Assembly: GCF_025149465.1 (NCBI RefSeq)
Contig: NZ_CP102275.1
Span: forward strand, 1,240,001 to 1,304,000
Source of the DNA: Thomasclavelia spiroformis DSM 1552
Lineage (GTDB): Bacteria > Bacillota_I > Bacilli_A > Erysipelotrichales > Coprobacillaceae
DNA length: 64,000 nt
Direction: 5' to 3'
The notes beneath the pieces were generated by a model, which saw only the letters and a program-made list of their open reading frames with translations, was not told the origin of the DNA and did not search any database. Both the position numbers and the translations under genes were made by a program. This document shows positions 52,264 to 61,904 of this stretch, piece by piece (positions within the stretch are counted from its first letter, which is position 1; each line of letters opens with the position of its first letter).

Positions 52264-52467
52264 TTATTTATATTGCGCCATAATAGACGCCATAATTCTT
52301 TTAATTTGGGTTTCACTTGGTTTGCGACCCATTTCCATATACATTGCACGAATCATTTTTTCATTAATTGGTGGGTTTTTTCGTAATTGTTTTTTAAACA
52401 TATATCGCGCCACAAAAAATCCAATAATTATCCCAATAATTACACCAATGATTACATTTAAAACCAT
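52264..52467 (-). CDS. UPF0154 (YneF-like) membrane protein
   Basis: A 67-residue protein with one N-terminal membrane helix (about 3-23) and a conserved cytoplasmic part: FKKQLRKNPPINEKMIRAMYMEMGRKPSE (segments FKKQLRKNPPINE and MIRAMYMEMGRKPSE). It is a UPF0154 protein, found near tkt in B. subtilis (yneF), as here. Function unknown. Confidence 0.92.
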   Translation of the reverse strand: MVLNVIIGVIIGIIIGFFVARYMFKKQLRKNPPINEKMIRAMYMEMGRKPSETQIKRIMASIMAQYK

Positions 52468-52470
52468 TTT

Positions 52471-52851
52471 TTATACCTCCAAACTTCTAACTTGCTCATC
52501 CATTATAACATAACTTTTAGAAATTTGATACAATATATCTAAGAATATATTGGATTTTTTAGATGCTTCTATAATAACATAGTAATCAAACACCTGACAT
52601 TTCATTGTTTCTTTAGTAAGTTCATTTTTAATAATATGGATATTTTTATTACGAAGATAATCTTTCCTTTGTTTTAATTTATATTCAATAAAATCACTAA
52701 CTCCATCATTATTTTCAAAAAGACATTCTAATTGTTTAGTAAAATAAACATTTTTTGGTTGCAATGTAATAATTTTTTCTTTTATCTCTGGATATTGTTC
52801 TAATAAATCTTTTACATTTTGATTTAATTTATATATTTTATATGTATTCAT
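52471..52851 (-). CDS. Hypothetical helical protein
   Basis: A 126-residue soluble protein that I do not recognise. It is rich in Lys, Glu and Ile, with no membrane segment or catalytic motif seen. The ATG at 52851 follows a GTGGTGAT-type RBS; the in-frame GTG codons upstream overlap that site. Four bases separate it from the yneF-like gene, so they are in one operon. Confidence 0.55.
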   Translation of the reverse strand: MNTYKIYKLNQNVKDLLEQYPEIKEKIITLQPKNVYFTKQLECLFENNDGVSDFIEYKLKQRKDYLRNKNIHIIKNELTKETMKCQVFDYYVIIEASKKSNIFLDILYQISKSYVIMDEQVRSLEV

Positions 52852-52916
52852 TTCTATCACCACTTTAATTTTAACAAGTTTATTTAATAGAAATTGTCAA
52901 AAAAAGAAGAAAATAT

Positions 52917-52958
52917 AAAAAGTATCAAAATCTTTAAATTAAGACTTTGATACTTTTT
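52917..52958 (-). terminator. Rho-independent terminator of tkt
   Basis: Long stem of 18 bp with one mismatch (52917-52934 and 52941-52958), six-base loop, T-rich tail on the minus strand. Confidence 0.88.
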
Positions 52959-52962
52959 GCTC

Positions 52963-54939
52963 TTATAAAATATCTTTTATATTTTTAATTACATTTTCAA
53001 CAGTAAAACCATAATTTTCAATTACTACATTAGCTGGAGCACTTGTTCCAAATTTATTAACTGACATTGTTTTACCATCTAAGCCAACATATTTATACCA
53101 ACCAAAATCACTAGCCATTTCAATTGATAAACGTGCTCTCACATTATGTGGAAGAACTGTTTCTTTGTAATCATCATCTTGTTTTTCAAATAATTCCATT
53201 GATGGCATTGAAACTACACGCACATCAATTCCTTGTTCAAATAAAGCTTTTTTAGCTTCCATTGCTAAATTTACTTCACTACCTGTCGCAATAATAATTG
53301 CATCAATATGATCAACTTCATGCCCTACTATATAAGCTCCTTTACTTACACTTTCAACTGAAGTGTTTTCAAGTGTTGTAACATTTTGTCTAGTTAAAAT
53401 GATTGCAGTTGGATTTTTAGTTGATTCTATCGCTATTTTCCATGCAGCAGCAGTTTCAATTGCATCTGCTGGTCTTAAAACTTGAACATTTGGTAAGGAA
53501 CGTAACATTGCTAATTGTTCGATTGGTTGATGAGTTGGTCCATCTTCACCTACTGCAATCGAATCGTGTGATAAAGGAATAATAATTGGTAATTCCATTA
53601 AACACGCCATTCTAAGTGCTGCTTTAAAATAATCTGAGAATACTAAGAAACCACCAGCTGATACTTTGATTCCTGTATGTAAAGTAATTCCATTCATCAT
53701 TGCAACCATTGCAAATTCACGAATTCCAAAAACTAAATTACGTCCACCATAATTTTCAACACTGAAAGCTTCTTCAAAAGCAATCTCCGTTTTAGTTGAA
53801 CAAGCTAAATCTGCAGTCCCTGACATAAATGTTGGATTTTGTTTAGCTGCTTCTTGAATCAACTCATATGATGTATTTCTAGTTGCATCACTAAATCCTG
53901 GTACATATTTTTTAGTAATTTCTTCAACATCTAAAGAATATTTACCATCAATTGCATCTTTTAATTCCTGAGCTAATTCAGGGTAATTTTTTTCATAATC
54001 TTTAAATAAACGATTCCATTTATTATAACGATTTTTACCACGTTTAATACATGTATTGGCAAAATCTTCATAAACTTCATCAGGCACATAAAACTCTTCA
54101 TGATCAAAACCATAAGATAATTTCGCATTTTTTCCATCTTCTTTACCTAATGGATTCCCATGAACTTTATTTGTTCCTTGGTTACTTGAACCATATCCAA
54201 TTATTGTATTAACAATAATCAAAGTTGGTTTATATAATTCTTTTTTACCCTTACGAATTGCTTTTTGAATAGCATTAATATCATTACCATCTGCAACATT
54301 AATAACTTGCCATCCAATTGCTTCATAACGCTTTTTAACATCTTCACTAAACGACATTGATAATGGTCCATCTAAAGTAACTTGGTTAGCATCATATAAA
54401 ACAATCAATTTACCAAGAGAAAGGTGTCCCGCAAGTGATGCTGCTTCATAAGTAACACCCTCTTGCATATCTCCATCACCACATAACACAAATGTGTAAT
54501 GATCAACAATGTTATAATCTTCTTTATTGTATTTAGTCGCTAAAAACTTTTCTGCTAAAGCCATTCCAGCTGCCATCGGAATCCCTTGCCCTAGAGGCCC
54601 CGAAGAAGCATCGACACCATCTGTAATATCACATTCAGGATGCCCTGGAGTATTTGAATTCCATTGTCTGAAGTTTTTCAAATCATCCATTGAAATCTGA
54701 TATCCAGATAAATGTAACATTGTATATAATAGCGCTGATGCATGTCCAGAAGCTAAAACAAAACGATCTCGATTAAACCATTTTGATTGCTTATGATAAA
54801 AATTCATCTCTTTAGTAAATAAAGTATAAATAGCTGGTGCGGACCCTAAAACCATTCCTGGATGTCCCGAATTTGCTTTGTTAATAGTATCAATGCCTAA
54901 TGCACGGATAGCTGCAATTGATAACGTTGATGTTTCCAT
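52963..54939 (-). CDS. tkt: Transketolase
   Basis: A 658-residue thiamine diphosphate enzyme of the pentose phosphate pathway. Motifs include INKANSGHPGMVLGSAP, the TPP-binding VLCGDGDMQEGVTYEAASLAG, and FGIREFAMVAMMNG with the catalytic Glu, followed by DSIAVGEDGPTHQPIEQ. The sequence is full length. A promoter (TTCAAA-N16-TATAAT, 54980-55007) precedes it. Confidence 0.96.
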   Translation of the reverse strand: METSTLSIAAIRALGIDTINKANSGHPGMVLGSAPAIYTLFTKEMNFYHKQSKWFNRDRFVLASGHASALLYTMLHLSGYQISMDDLKNFRQWNSNTPGHPECDITDGVDASSGPLGQGIPMAAGMALAEKFLATKYNKEDYNIVDHYTFVLCGDGDMQEGVTYEAASLAGHLSLGKLIVLYDANQVTLDGPLSMSFSEDVKKRYEAIGWQVINVADGNDINAIQKAIRKGKKELYKPTLIIVNTIIGYGSSNQGTNKVHGNPLGKEDGKNAKLSYGFDHEEFYVPDEVYEDFANTCIKRGKNRYNKWNRLFKDYEKNYPELAQELKDAIDGKYSLDVEEITKKYVPGFSDATRNTSYELIQEAAKQNPTFMSGTADLACSTKTEIAFEEAFSVENYGGRNLVFGIREFAMVAMMNGITLHTGIKVSAGGFLVFSDYFKAALRMACLMELPIIIPLSHDSIAVGEDGPTHQPIEQLAMLRSLPNVQVLRPADAIETAAAWKIAIESTKNPTAIILTRQNVTTLENTSVESVSKGAYIVGHEVDHIDAIIIATGSEVNLAMEAKKALFEQGIDVRVVSMPSMELFEKQDDDYKETVLPHNVRARLSIEMASDFGWYKYVGLDGKTMSVNKFGTSAPANVVIENYGFTVENVIKNIKDIL

Positions 54940-54979
54940 TTATTCTAATCTCCTTTTTGCACATAAAAAACTTATCCTT

Positions 54980-55007
54980 ATTATACACAAAAATGTCTAA
55001 ATTTGAA
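54980..55007 (-). promoter_or_regulatory. Sigma-A type promoter of tkt
   Basis: On the minus strand TTCAAA (55002-55007), 16-base spacer, TATAAT (54980-54985), about 40 bases before the tkt ATG. Confidence 0.65.
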
Positions 55008-55026
55008 TAAGTTTATTTAAATTACT

Positions 55027-55257
55027 TTAATTTTTTAATTTCTCAGCTTTTATTTTTTGAGGAGTTACATCATTTCCATTAACATCTACTACCTTTATGC
55101 CCATTAATTGTTGCTTAAAACCACTTCTAAAAGCTTTTAAATACTCTTGACGTAATTTTTCTTGTTCTTTCAATTCCGCCTTAGTAATAGTACCATCTTT
55201 TTTCTTTTTTGCTAGCTCATTGATTCTTTCAATTAACTTTGGATCTATGCTACTCAT
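55027..55257 (-). CDS. DUF896 family protein (YnzC-like)
   Basis: A 76-residue helical protein. The diagnostic stretch is ERINELAKKKKDGTITKAEL followed by EQEKLRQEYLKAFRSGFKQQL (both within residues 9-50). The family includes B. subtilis YnzC (SOS-linked), near yneE/yneF/tkt, as here. Function is poorly known. Confidence 0.9.
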   Translation of the reverse strand: MSSIDPKLIERINELAKKKKDGTITKAELKEQEKLRQEYLKAFRSGFKQQLMGIKVVDVNGNDVTPQKIKAEKLKN

Positions 55258-55276
55258 TCATCATTCTCCTTAACAT

Positions 55277-55432
55277 AAAAAAGGTAGAGAGCTTTAGATA
55301 TTTCCCTGTTTTGTACAGGTGGGCACCTTTAAATATACTTTAGGATCCCTATTCAAAGATAGGTTTTCAACACCGCAATTTAGATCAGGTTCCCGTATCT
55401 ATGATGTGGAAATTTTTATATACTCTCTAACC
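55277..55432 (-). ncRNA. ssrS: 6S RNA-like small RNA
   Basis: On the minus strand an RNA of about 150-155 nt is bounded by a near-consensus promoter (55439-55466) and a T-run (complement of 55277-55282). The ends pair as GGTTAGAGAG with CTCTCTACC, then ATTTCC with GGAAAT. Next comes a large central bubble with a small hairpin on the 3' side (CCTGT/ACAGG), then an upper stem GGGAACCT/AGGTGCCC and a terminal hairpin CCTAT/ATAGG. This closing stem, bubble with 3'-side hairpin and terminal stem is the layout of 6S RNA, which binds the sigma-A RNA polymerase. It is somewhat short for 6S. No protein frame covers it. A covariance-model search is the decisive test. Confidence 0.7.
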
Positions 55433-55438
55433 AACGTT

Positions 55439-55466
55439 ATTATAACATAAGCAGACAATGTGTCAA
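55439..55466 (-). promoter_or_regulatory. Near-consensus promoter of the 6S-like RNA
   Basis: On the minus strand TTGACA (55461-55466), 16-base spacer ending TGT, TATAAT (55439-55444): full consensus boxes plus an extended -10. This is the strongest promoter seen in the window. Confidence 0.85.
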
Positions 55467-55486
55467 CTATTATTCAATATTGTATT

Positions 55487-56767
55487 TTACTTTTTCTTAA
55501 CAATACATGTACTCGTATAATCTAAATCAAAATATTTAAACATTGAATAGATATCATCAAGACTAATTTTTGCAACTTCATCAATTAAATCAAAGGCAAT
55601 CGTTCCTTCAAAATAATAACGACTAAATATATTGGCAATACTTTCTGGACTATTAAACATATTTATAAACAAGCCAATATTTTTCTTTTTAATTCTTTCA
55701 AAATCACTTTTTTCAATTTTAATGTCTTTAAAATTTTTAATTAAATCTATTAAATTATCTTTTAATGTTTCATAATCATCACAATCGCAACCAATTTGAA
55801 TAAATGCATAATCACGTTCTTGTGTGAAATTTGCACTAAATGAATCATTGATTATTCCTCTATTTAACCAATCGTTATATAATTTTGAACTTTTAGAAAA
55901 TAATAGATCAAATAATAAATTAATTGCTAATTCACGCTTAATTTTTAATTTTGGATCATCAAAAATTTCATTGATCTTAATAGAAACAATAATTTTATTC
56001 ATCTCAACATCCATTGTTAAAACATTTTCTTTAACTTTAATGTTATTTGGCTCAAAGACTTTTTGACAAACAATCTTATTTGCTATTTTAAAATCCTTTT
56101 TAGCTTGATTACTACGAATAATTGAAATTGCTTTATTAGCATCAATATTCCCTACTATAAAAAGCATCATATTACTTGGATGATAAAATGTATTATAACA
56201 AGTTTCTAACATCTCTTTAGTAGTATTATTAACTGTTTCTACACTTCCTGCAATATCAATGGCAACTGGATGAAGATTGTATAAATTTTGAATCGATCCA
56301 AAATAAACTCGCCAATCTGGATCATCATCATACATTTTTATTTCTTGACCAATAATACCTTTTTCTTTTTCTACACTCTCAGGTGTAATTTCTAACTTTT
56401 GAACAAAATCTAATAACAATTCAATACATGGATATTCATTAGAAGTTGTGCTAAATAAATATGCAGTACGACTAGAAGATGTAAAAGCATTTGTACTAGC
56501 TCCTAGTTTAGCAAATTCATCAGATGCATCAGTGCCATTCATATCAAACATTTTATGTTCTAAAAAATGAGCAATTCCATCTTCTACTTTAATCATTTCA
56601 TCTTGACCAAGTGGTACAAATGTTGTATCAATAGCACCAAAATTCGTTGAAAATAAACCATAAGTTTTTTCAAAACCTGGTTTAGGAAGTAAATAAACTT
56701 CTAACCCATTATCCATTTTTTCATGATACAGTGTTTCTTTTAACGTATTAAAATATAGCTTTTCCAT
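55487..56767 (-). CDS. M16-family zinc metallopeptidase (YmfH-like, active)
   Basis: A 426-residue insulinase-family peptidase. The inverted zinc motif HFLEHKMFD (about 67-75) has both His and the catalytic Glu, with a further Glu expected downstream in the KEKGIIGQEI segment. Length and partner match YmfH of Firmicutes. It overlaps the upstream inactive partner gene by one base. It may act on peptides, in the cytosol. Confidence 0.9.
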   Translation of the reverse strand: MEKLYFNTLKETLYHEKMDNGLEVYLLPKPGFEKTYGLFSTNFGAIDTTFVPLGQDEMIKVEDGIAHFLEHKMFDMNGTDASDEFAKLGASTNAFTSSSRTAYLFSTTSNEYPCIELLLDFVQKLEITPESVEKEKGIIGQEIKMYDDDPDWRVYFGSIQNLYNLHPVAIDIAGSVETVNNTTKEMLETCYNTFYHPSNMMLFIVGNIDANKAISIIRSNQAKKDFKIANKIVCQKVFEPNNIKVKENVLTMDVEMNKIIVSIKINEIFDDPKLKIKRELAINLLFDLLFSKSSKLYNDWLNRGIINDSFSANFTQERDYAFIQIGCDCDDYETLKDNLIDLIKNFKDIKIEKSDFERIKKKNIGLFINMFNSPESIANIFSRYYFEGTIAFDLIDEVAKISLDDIYSMFKYFDLDYTSTCIVKKK

Positions 56768-58029
56768 TATTTATCACTCCCTGTAAGTAAGAAAATAGTA
56801 TCTAAATGCACTTTTTTACTTGCTGCAATAATTTCTTCACGACTAACTTTTAAGATTTTTTCAAGATATTCATCATTTGTTTCTTGTTTATTTGTTAAAT
56901 CTCGATTATATGCTAAAGCAATCAAACTCATTGGTTCATCTTTAGTTTTAGTAAGTGAATTTTTTAACATTAATTTCGCTAAATTAATTTCATCATCACT
57001 AAAATCACCATTTTGAATATTAGCAAGTTCTTTTAAAATTAATTCTTTAGCCTTTTGATAGTCACTACCTTCAATTCCGGCATTAACAGTCATAATCCCA
57101 CTAAATGCCCCGTAACTAGATGAGATATAATAACATAAACTATGTTTTTCTCTAACTACTTTAAACAATCTAGATTGTGAAAACCCACCAAATATTGCAT
57201 TAAACACGGTCATTGCATAAGTACCTTCATCTAAAAAATTACAATCAACGACAAATCCCATATTTAATTTTGCTTGAGTAATGTCTTGTTTTTCAATTAC
57301 TTCTAATACTTCTTTTTTTGTTGATTTAAAATTTGTTACAACTTCATTAAACACATTACTTGACTCAAAACTTAAATTTTCTTTAAAAACATCAACGATA
57401 CTTTCATCAACATCTCCAACCACATATAAATGTTTAGCATCATTTTTAATGCACTCTAATAAATATTGATATAATTCTTCATTAGTAATTTTATCAATTT
57501 CTTCAATATATCCATTATTACAAACTGATAAAAAGCTATCTTCACCCATATTTTTAAATAACTGGTTTAATCCATACATAAATTTATCATCATTTTGAAC
57601 AATTAAGCGTTCCTTTAATTCTTTTTTCTTAATATTTAAAGTTTGCTCATCAAACTTACCATTGATTACATTAGGATTATAAAGAACATCATTAAACAGT
57701 TTAATTTGTTGTTTAAGTAAATCTTCTTGATATGGTAAAAACTCTTCATTAATACAAACACTAGAAATATTCAAAACTTGAACTAACCCTTTACTAGCCA
57801 AATTAGTTCCAAAACTCATTCCATATAAATCCTCTAAATGGCTTGATAAAGCTTGCGTTGAGGGATAATCTTTTGTCCCCCCAGTTAACATAAAAGAAAG
57901 TAATGATCGTTTAGTCACATTTTCTTTTATCAATTTATTTTCTAATTTTAATGACATAGTTATATTTTTAAATTTTTTTGTTGGAATTACATGTAATGTA
58001 TATCCAGCTAATTGATAACTTTTTTTCAT
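56767..58029 (-). CDS. M16-family peptidase-like protein (YmfF-like, zinc motif lost)
   Basis: A 420-residue insulinase-like protein that lacks the HxxEH zinc site, reading TGGTKDYPSTQALSSHLEDLYG where the active partner has it. The start at 58029 follows AAAGGAGTG; an in-frame start 14 codons earlier has no RBS. M16 proteins of this type form heterodimers with an active subunit, encoded immediately downstream here. Confidence 0.88.
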   Translation of the reverse strand: MKKSYQLAGYTLHVIPTKKFKNITMSLKLENKLIKENVTKRSLLSFMLTGGTKDYPSTQALSSHLEDLYGMSFGTNLASKGLVQVLNISSVCINEEFLPYQEDLLKQQIKLFNDVLYNPNVINGKFDEQTLNIKKKELKERLIVQNDDKFMYGLNQLFKNMGEDSFLSVCNNGYIEEIDKITNEELYQYLLECIKNDAKHLYVVGDVDESIVDVFKENLSFESSNVFNEVVTNFKSTKKEVLEVIEKQDITQAKLNMGFVVDCNFLDEGTYAMTVFNAIFGGFSQSRLFKVVREKHSLCYYISSSYGAFSGIMTVNAGIEGSDYQKAKELILKELANIQNGDFSDDEINLAKLMLKNSLTKTKDEPMSLIALAYNRDLTNKQETNDEYLEKILKVSREEIIAASKKVHLDTIFLLTGSDK

Positions 58030-58120
58030 AAGACACTCCTTTTTCAATCTAATGTATATATTATACACCAAAAAAATAAAAATAGAATTAAAACTATAGC
58101 TCTAATTTAAAATTAATTGA

Positions 58121-60011
58121 ATAGGGGCTAAGAATTAAAATCTTTCGCCCCTTTCACAACACCGTGCGTAGGGTTCCCTACACGGCGTTTCATAAGTTTA
58201 TAGAGTTGTAATAATCTAGTGCACTTATAAATCCGTATATTTTTAATACTTCATTTGTAAGTGTCCTTTTTAGTATGAAGCTATTGGCGATGTGCCAGTA
58301 GCTTTTTCTTGTGTTTGCCCATTCCCATGCCTTACTTTTATTAATACCTAGTTTTTGTAAATTTCTATACCTTGTTCTTACTAACTTCCATCTTTTCCAA
58401 TATATCATTCGTATTCTTCTTCTCATCCATGAGTCTATTTCCCTTAGATGTTTACTCATATTCGCTATCCTATAGTAATTCACCCAACCTGTAATGTATT
58501 CTTTTAACTCTTTAGCTAATTCCTTACTTGATATTGGTCGGTTCCTTTTGGTGATTTCCTTTATTCTCTTTTTCATCTTTTCTTTAGATTTCTTGTGAAC
58601 AGTGATTCGTACATTACCACTCTTCTCTATATAAAATCCAAAGCCCAAGAATTTTATATCAGTAATATAGGCTACCTTTGTCTTCTCTTGGTTCACTTTT
58701 ACAAATAATTTCTCTTCTAAATATCTTGTCACTGTTTCTTTGACTCTCATTGCACTTCTTTTACTTTTGAATAGTATGACACAGTCATCTGCGTACCTTA
58801 CAAATCGATTTCCTCTTCTTTCCATTTCTTTATCAAATTCATTAAGATATATATTTGATAATAATGGGCTGAGTGGCCCACCTTGGGGTACTCCTTTTGT
58901 AGTTTCTTCAAACTTATGTTTTACTATGACTCCTGCATTGAGATATTTATGTATGAGTGATATAACTCTTCCGTCTTTAATAGTTTGTGACAATATCTGT
59001 ATAAGTCTTGAATGGTTGACTGTATCAAAGTACTTCTCTAAATCTAGGTCTACTGTATATCGATATCCTTCATTGGCGTATTCGACTACTTTTCTTACTG
59101 CTTGATGGGCATTTCTTCTTGGTCGGAACCCATAACTATTGTCACTGAATTGGGGTTCAAATATTGGTGTCAGTACCTGTACTATCGCCTGTTGTATGAC
59201 CCTATCCGTCACTGTTGGAATTCCTAACTCTCTTTTCTTTCCGTTATCTTTTGGTATTTCTACTCTTTTAACGGCTTGTGGACTATAATGTCCCTCCATG
59301 ATAAGTTTCTTTAGATAAGACCAGTGTTGTGCGAAATGCGTACGAACTTCTGCGACTTGCATTTTATCTACACCACCACTTCCCTTATTACTCATAACCC
59401 TTTGGATTGCCTTTTCTATATTGGCATCCTCCATAATTGTTTCAAGTAACTTCTCATGTACTACAAATCTATTGGTGTTCTTCGTATGTGATATCTCTTG
59501 TTTTGATGTAGGATACACTTCTCCACTATTGTCGTATTCCGTACTATCTTCATAGAGTAAGCCTAATGATAGTTGACAGTATCCTATTTTATCTTGAGTA
59601 TCTTTCATTTCCAGTTCACCTCCTTATGTTCGGTCCTTCGCTAGATAACCATTACAGTTATCATCATCACTACTATGACCTCGGCTGACTTCCTAGGACA
59701 AACGTTTCCACCATGATTACATTTTCATCATGTTCCTAGGACCTCCCACGGTAAGACATAACACTTTCATCCTATGTACCCACTATCTTTACACTGCTTA
59801 TTCCGTCGTACTATTGGACTTCGATTTGTTTAGCAATCTCATCCGATAAGCTTCTGCCTAAAATAGTTCGTATTCCTTGGGTCAGGACTTTGCCTCCAAC
59901 TTCCTCCCGTTCACACCTTACGATGGATACCTTGTCTTCGGCTAGTGGTTGGTAGTACGAAACCCCCACAGTGGACTTTCACCACCTAGTCTTATGTCAT
60001 GCGTGGCACAC
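58121..60011 (-). mobile_element. Group II intron, bacterial class C type
   Basis: About 1.89 kb on the minus strand. It begins GTGTGCC at 60011, after the T-run of the lepA terminator plus one base. The 5' domain (59609-60011) has no protein gene; it holds intron-like stretches such as GGTGGTGAAAGTCCAC and a run of stem-forming sequence. The reverse transcriptase gene sits in domain IV. Domain V is visible near 58140-58190 (CGCCGTGTAGGGAACCCTAC core), with CGC as the catalytic triad, which is typical of class C. Domain VI has a GGGGC/GCCCC stem and the 3' end is near 58121. Class C introns insert after rho-independent terminators, as here. Base composition is visibly less AT-rich than its surroundings. 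Confidence 0.88.
58190..59608 (-). CDS. ltrA: Group II intron reverse transcriptase/maturase
   Basis: A 472-residue intron-encoded protein. The RT domain carries GIPTVTDRVIQQA, SYGFRPRRNAHQAV, DLDLEKYFDTVNH, KGVPQGGPLSPLLSNI and the catalytic YADD at 272-275. A maturase (X) domain with ITGWVNYYRIANM follows (about 350-410), and the C-terminus is a short DNA-binding region. No HNH endonuclease is present, as expected for class C introns. RBS AAGGAGGTG lies before the ATG. It appears intact, so the element may be mobile. Confidence 0.95.
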   Translation of the reverse strand: MKDTQDKIGYCQLSLGLLYEDSTEYDNSGEVYPTSKQEISHTKNTNRFVVHEKLLETIMEDANIEKAIQRVMSNKGSGGVDKMQVAEVRTHFAQHWSYLKKLIMEGHYSPQAVKRVEIPKDNGKKRELGIPTVTDRVIQQAIVQVLTPIFEPQFSDNSYGFRPRRNAHQAVRKVVEYANEGYRYTVDLDLEKYFDTVNHSRLIQILSQTIKDGRVISLIHKYLNAGVIVKHKFEETTKGVPQGGPLSPLLSNIYLNEFDKEMERRGNRFVRYADDCVILFKSKRSAMRVKETVTRYLEEKLFVKVNQEKTKVAYITDIKFLGFGFYIEKSGNVRITVHKKSKEKMKKRIKEITKRNRPISSKELAKELKEYITGWVNYYRIANMSKHLREIDSWMRRRIRMIYWKRWKLVRTRYRNLQKLGINKSKAWEWANTRKSYWHIANSFILKRTLTNEVLKIYGFISALDYYNSINL

Positions 60012-60012
60012 T

Positions 60013-60042
60013 AAAAAATAAGTAGTATTAAATACTACTTAT
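60013..60042 (-). terminator. Terminator of lepA and insertion target of the group II intron
   Basis: Ten-base-pair stem ATAAGTAGTA / TACTACTTAT (60018-60027 and 60033-60042), five-base loop, followed by a T-run of six on the minus strand (complement of 60013-60018). The lepA stop codon is inside the stem, and the intron starts at 60011. Confidence 0.88.
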
Positions 60043-61846
60043 CATCATCAACAGATAAAATTGCCATAAAAGCTTCCTGAGGAATTTCCACATTTCCAAC
60101 TGCTTTCATTCTCTTTTTACCCTCTTTTTGTTTTTCTAATAATTTCTTTTTACGGGTAATATCACCACCATAACATTTAGCTAAGACATTTTTTCGCATC
60201 GCTTTAATTGTCGTTCTAGCAATGATTTTCCCCTGAAGCGCCGCTTGAATTGGTACTTCAAACATTTGTTTAGGAATGATTTCTTTTAATTTTTCACAAA
60301 TAATCTTTCCTCGGCTATACGCAAAATCTTTATGAACAATCGTTGAAAGAGCATCAACTGCATCGCCATTTAATAAAATATCCATCTTTTGTAATTTGCT
60401 TGTTCGATAACCAATTAATTCATAATCTAGTGAAGCGTAACCTTTAGTACTAGATTTCAATTTATCAAAAAAATCATAAACAATTTCTGATAAAGGAACT
60501 TCATAAATAACATTTCTACGAGTATCATCAATATATTCAATATCAACATACTCTCCTCTTTTATTTTGACAAAGTTCCATAATTGCACCAACAAACTCAC
60601 TAGGAGTCATAATTGATGCTTTTACATATGGCTCTTCGATATGATCGATAACCTGTGGAGCTGGCATCATTGCAGGATTATCAATAATTAATTCACTTCC
60701 ATCTGTTAGATAACAATGATAAATAACTGATGGTGCTGTAGCAATTAATTCAAGATCAAACTCTCTTTCCAATCTTTCTTGGATAACATCCATATGTAAT
60801 AATCCTAAAAAACCACATCTAAATCCAAACCCTAATGCTTGTGATGTTTCTGGTTCAAACATTAACGCTGAATCACTTAATTTCATCTTTTCTAATGCTT
60901 CACGTAAATCTTTATAACGAGCATTATCGATTGGATAAAGCCCACAATACACCATTGGATTTAATTGACGATATCCTGGTAATTGAACATTTGATTCCTG
61001 TTCAAGAGTAGTAACCGTATCACCAACATGGATGTCTTGAATAGATTTGATTGAGGCACAAAACCAACCAACTTCACCGACAACCAGCTCTTCTTTTTTT
61101 ACTTCACGAGGTGTTCTAACACCTAATTCAGTAACTTCATATATTGCATTAGTAGCTAAAAATTTAACTGTATCGCCAACTTTAATTTTACCTTCTTTAA
61201 TTCGAACAAAAACAATTACACCTCGATAACTATCATAGTAAGAATCAAATATCAAAGCTTGAGTAGGATTATTGATATCTCCAGAAGGTGCTGGGAATTC
61301 ATGAACAACCTTTTCAAGAACTTCTTCAATATTCAATCCAGTTTTTGCAGAAATCAATGGTGCATGATCTGCCGGTAATCCAATCACATCTTCTACTTCT
61401 TTAATAACTCGACTAGGATCTGCACTTGGTAAATCTATTTTATTAATAACTGGTAAAATTTCCAAATTATTATCTAGTGCCAAATATACATTTGCTAAAG
61501 TTTGTGCTTCAACCCCTTGAACTGCATCAACAACTAAAATAGCACCTTCACAAGCCGCCAAAGAGCGAGATACTTCATATGTAAAATCGACATGCCCTGG
61601 TGTATCGATCAAGTGCAGCAAATACGTTTGTCCATCTTTTGCAGTATAATTAAGTTGAACCGCATTTAATTTTATCGTTATTCCTCTTTCACGCTCAAGA
61701 TCCATACTATCAAGTAATTGAGATTTCATATCTCTATCAGCTACTGCTCCAGTTAATTGAAGTATGCGGTCTGCCAGGGTGCTTTTACCATGATCAATAT
61801 GCGCGATAATTGAAAAATTTCTTATTTTACTTTGATCAATCGTCAT
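60035..61846 (-). CDS. lepA: Elongation factor 4 (LepA)
   Basis: A 603-residue translational GTPase with the motifs [37 protein letters not shown] and [10 protein letters not shown]. It also has the LepA-specific C-terminal domain ending after [11 protein letters not shown]. The RBS reads GTGGGTGAT before the ATG. The gene ends inside its terminator hairpin. Confidence 0.97.
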   Translation of the reverse strand: MTIDQSKIRNFSIIAHIDHGKSTLADRILQLTGAVADRDMKSQLLDSMDLERERGITIKLNAVQLNYTAKDGQTYLLHLIDTPGHVDFTYEVSRSLAACEGAILVVDAVQGVEAQTLANVYLALDNNLEILPVINKIDLPSADPSRVIKEVEDVIGLPADHAPLISAKTGLNIEEVLEKVVHEFPAPSGDINNPTQALIFDSYYDSYRGVIVFVRIKEGKIKVGDTVKFLATNAIYEVTELGVRTPREVKKEELVVGEVGWFCASIKSIQDIHVGDTVTTLEQESNVQLPGYRQLNPMVYCGLYPIDNARYKDLREALEKMKLSDSALMFEPETSQALGFGFRCGFLGLLHMDVIQERLEREFDLELIATAPSVIYHCYLTDGSELIIDNPAMMPAPQVIDHIEEPYVKASIMTPSEFVGAIMELCQNKRGEYVDIEYIDDTRRNVIYEVPLSEIVYDFFDKLKSSTKGYASLDYELIGYRTSKLQKMDILLNGDAVDALSTIVHKDFAYSRGKIICEKLKEIIPKQMFEVPIQAALQGKIIARTTIKAMRKNVLAKCYGGDITRKKKLLEKQKEGKKRMKAVGNVEIPQEAFMAILSVDDDK

Positions 61847-61904
61847 TTATTATCACCCACTTTCGTTACAATATTATAACAAATAAGTAGGTCAAACTCA
61901 AATA

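Noticed and set aside
55277-55432. A riboswitch or T-box leader upstream of the DUF896 gene
   Set aside because: No T-box or riboswitch signature was seen. The segment has a near-consensus promoter at one end and a closing stem with T-run at the other, which fits an independent RNA.
58190-59608. Retron or diversity-generating retroelement reverse transcriptase
   Set aside because: The protein has a maturase domain and sits inside a sequence with a group II domain V and a GTGTG 5' end; no msr/msd region or variable repeat was seen.
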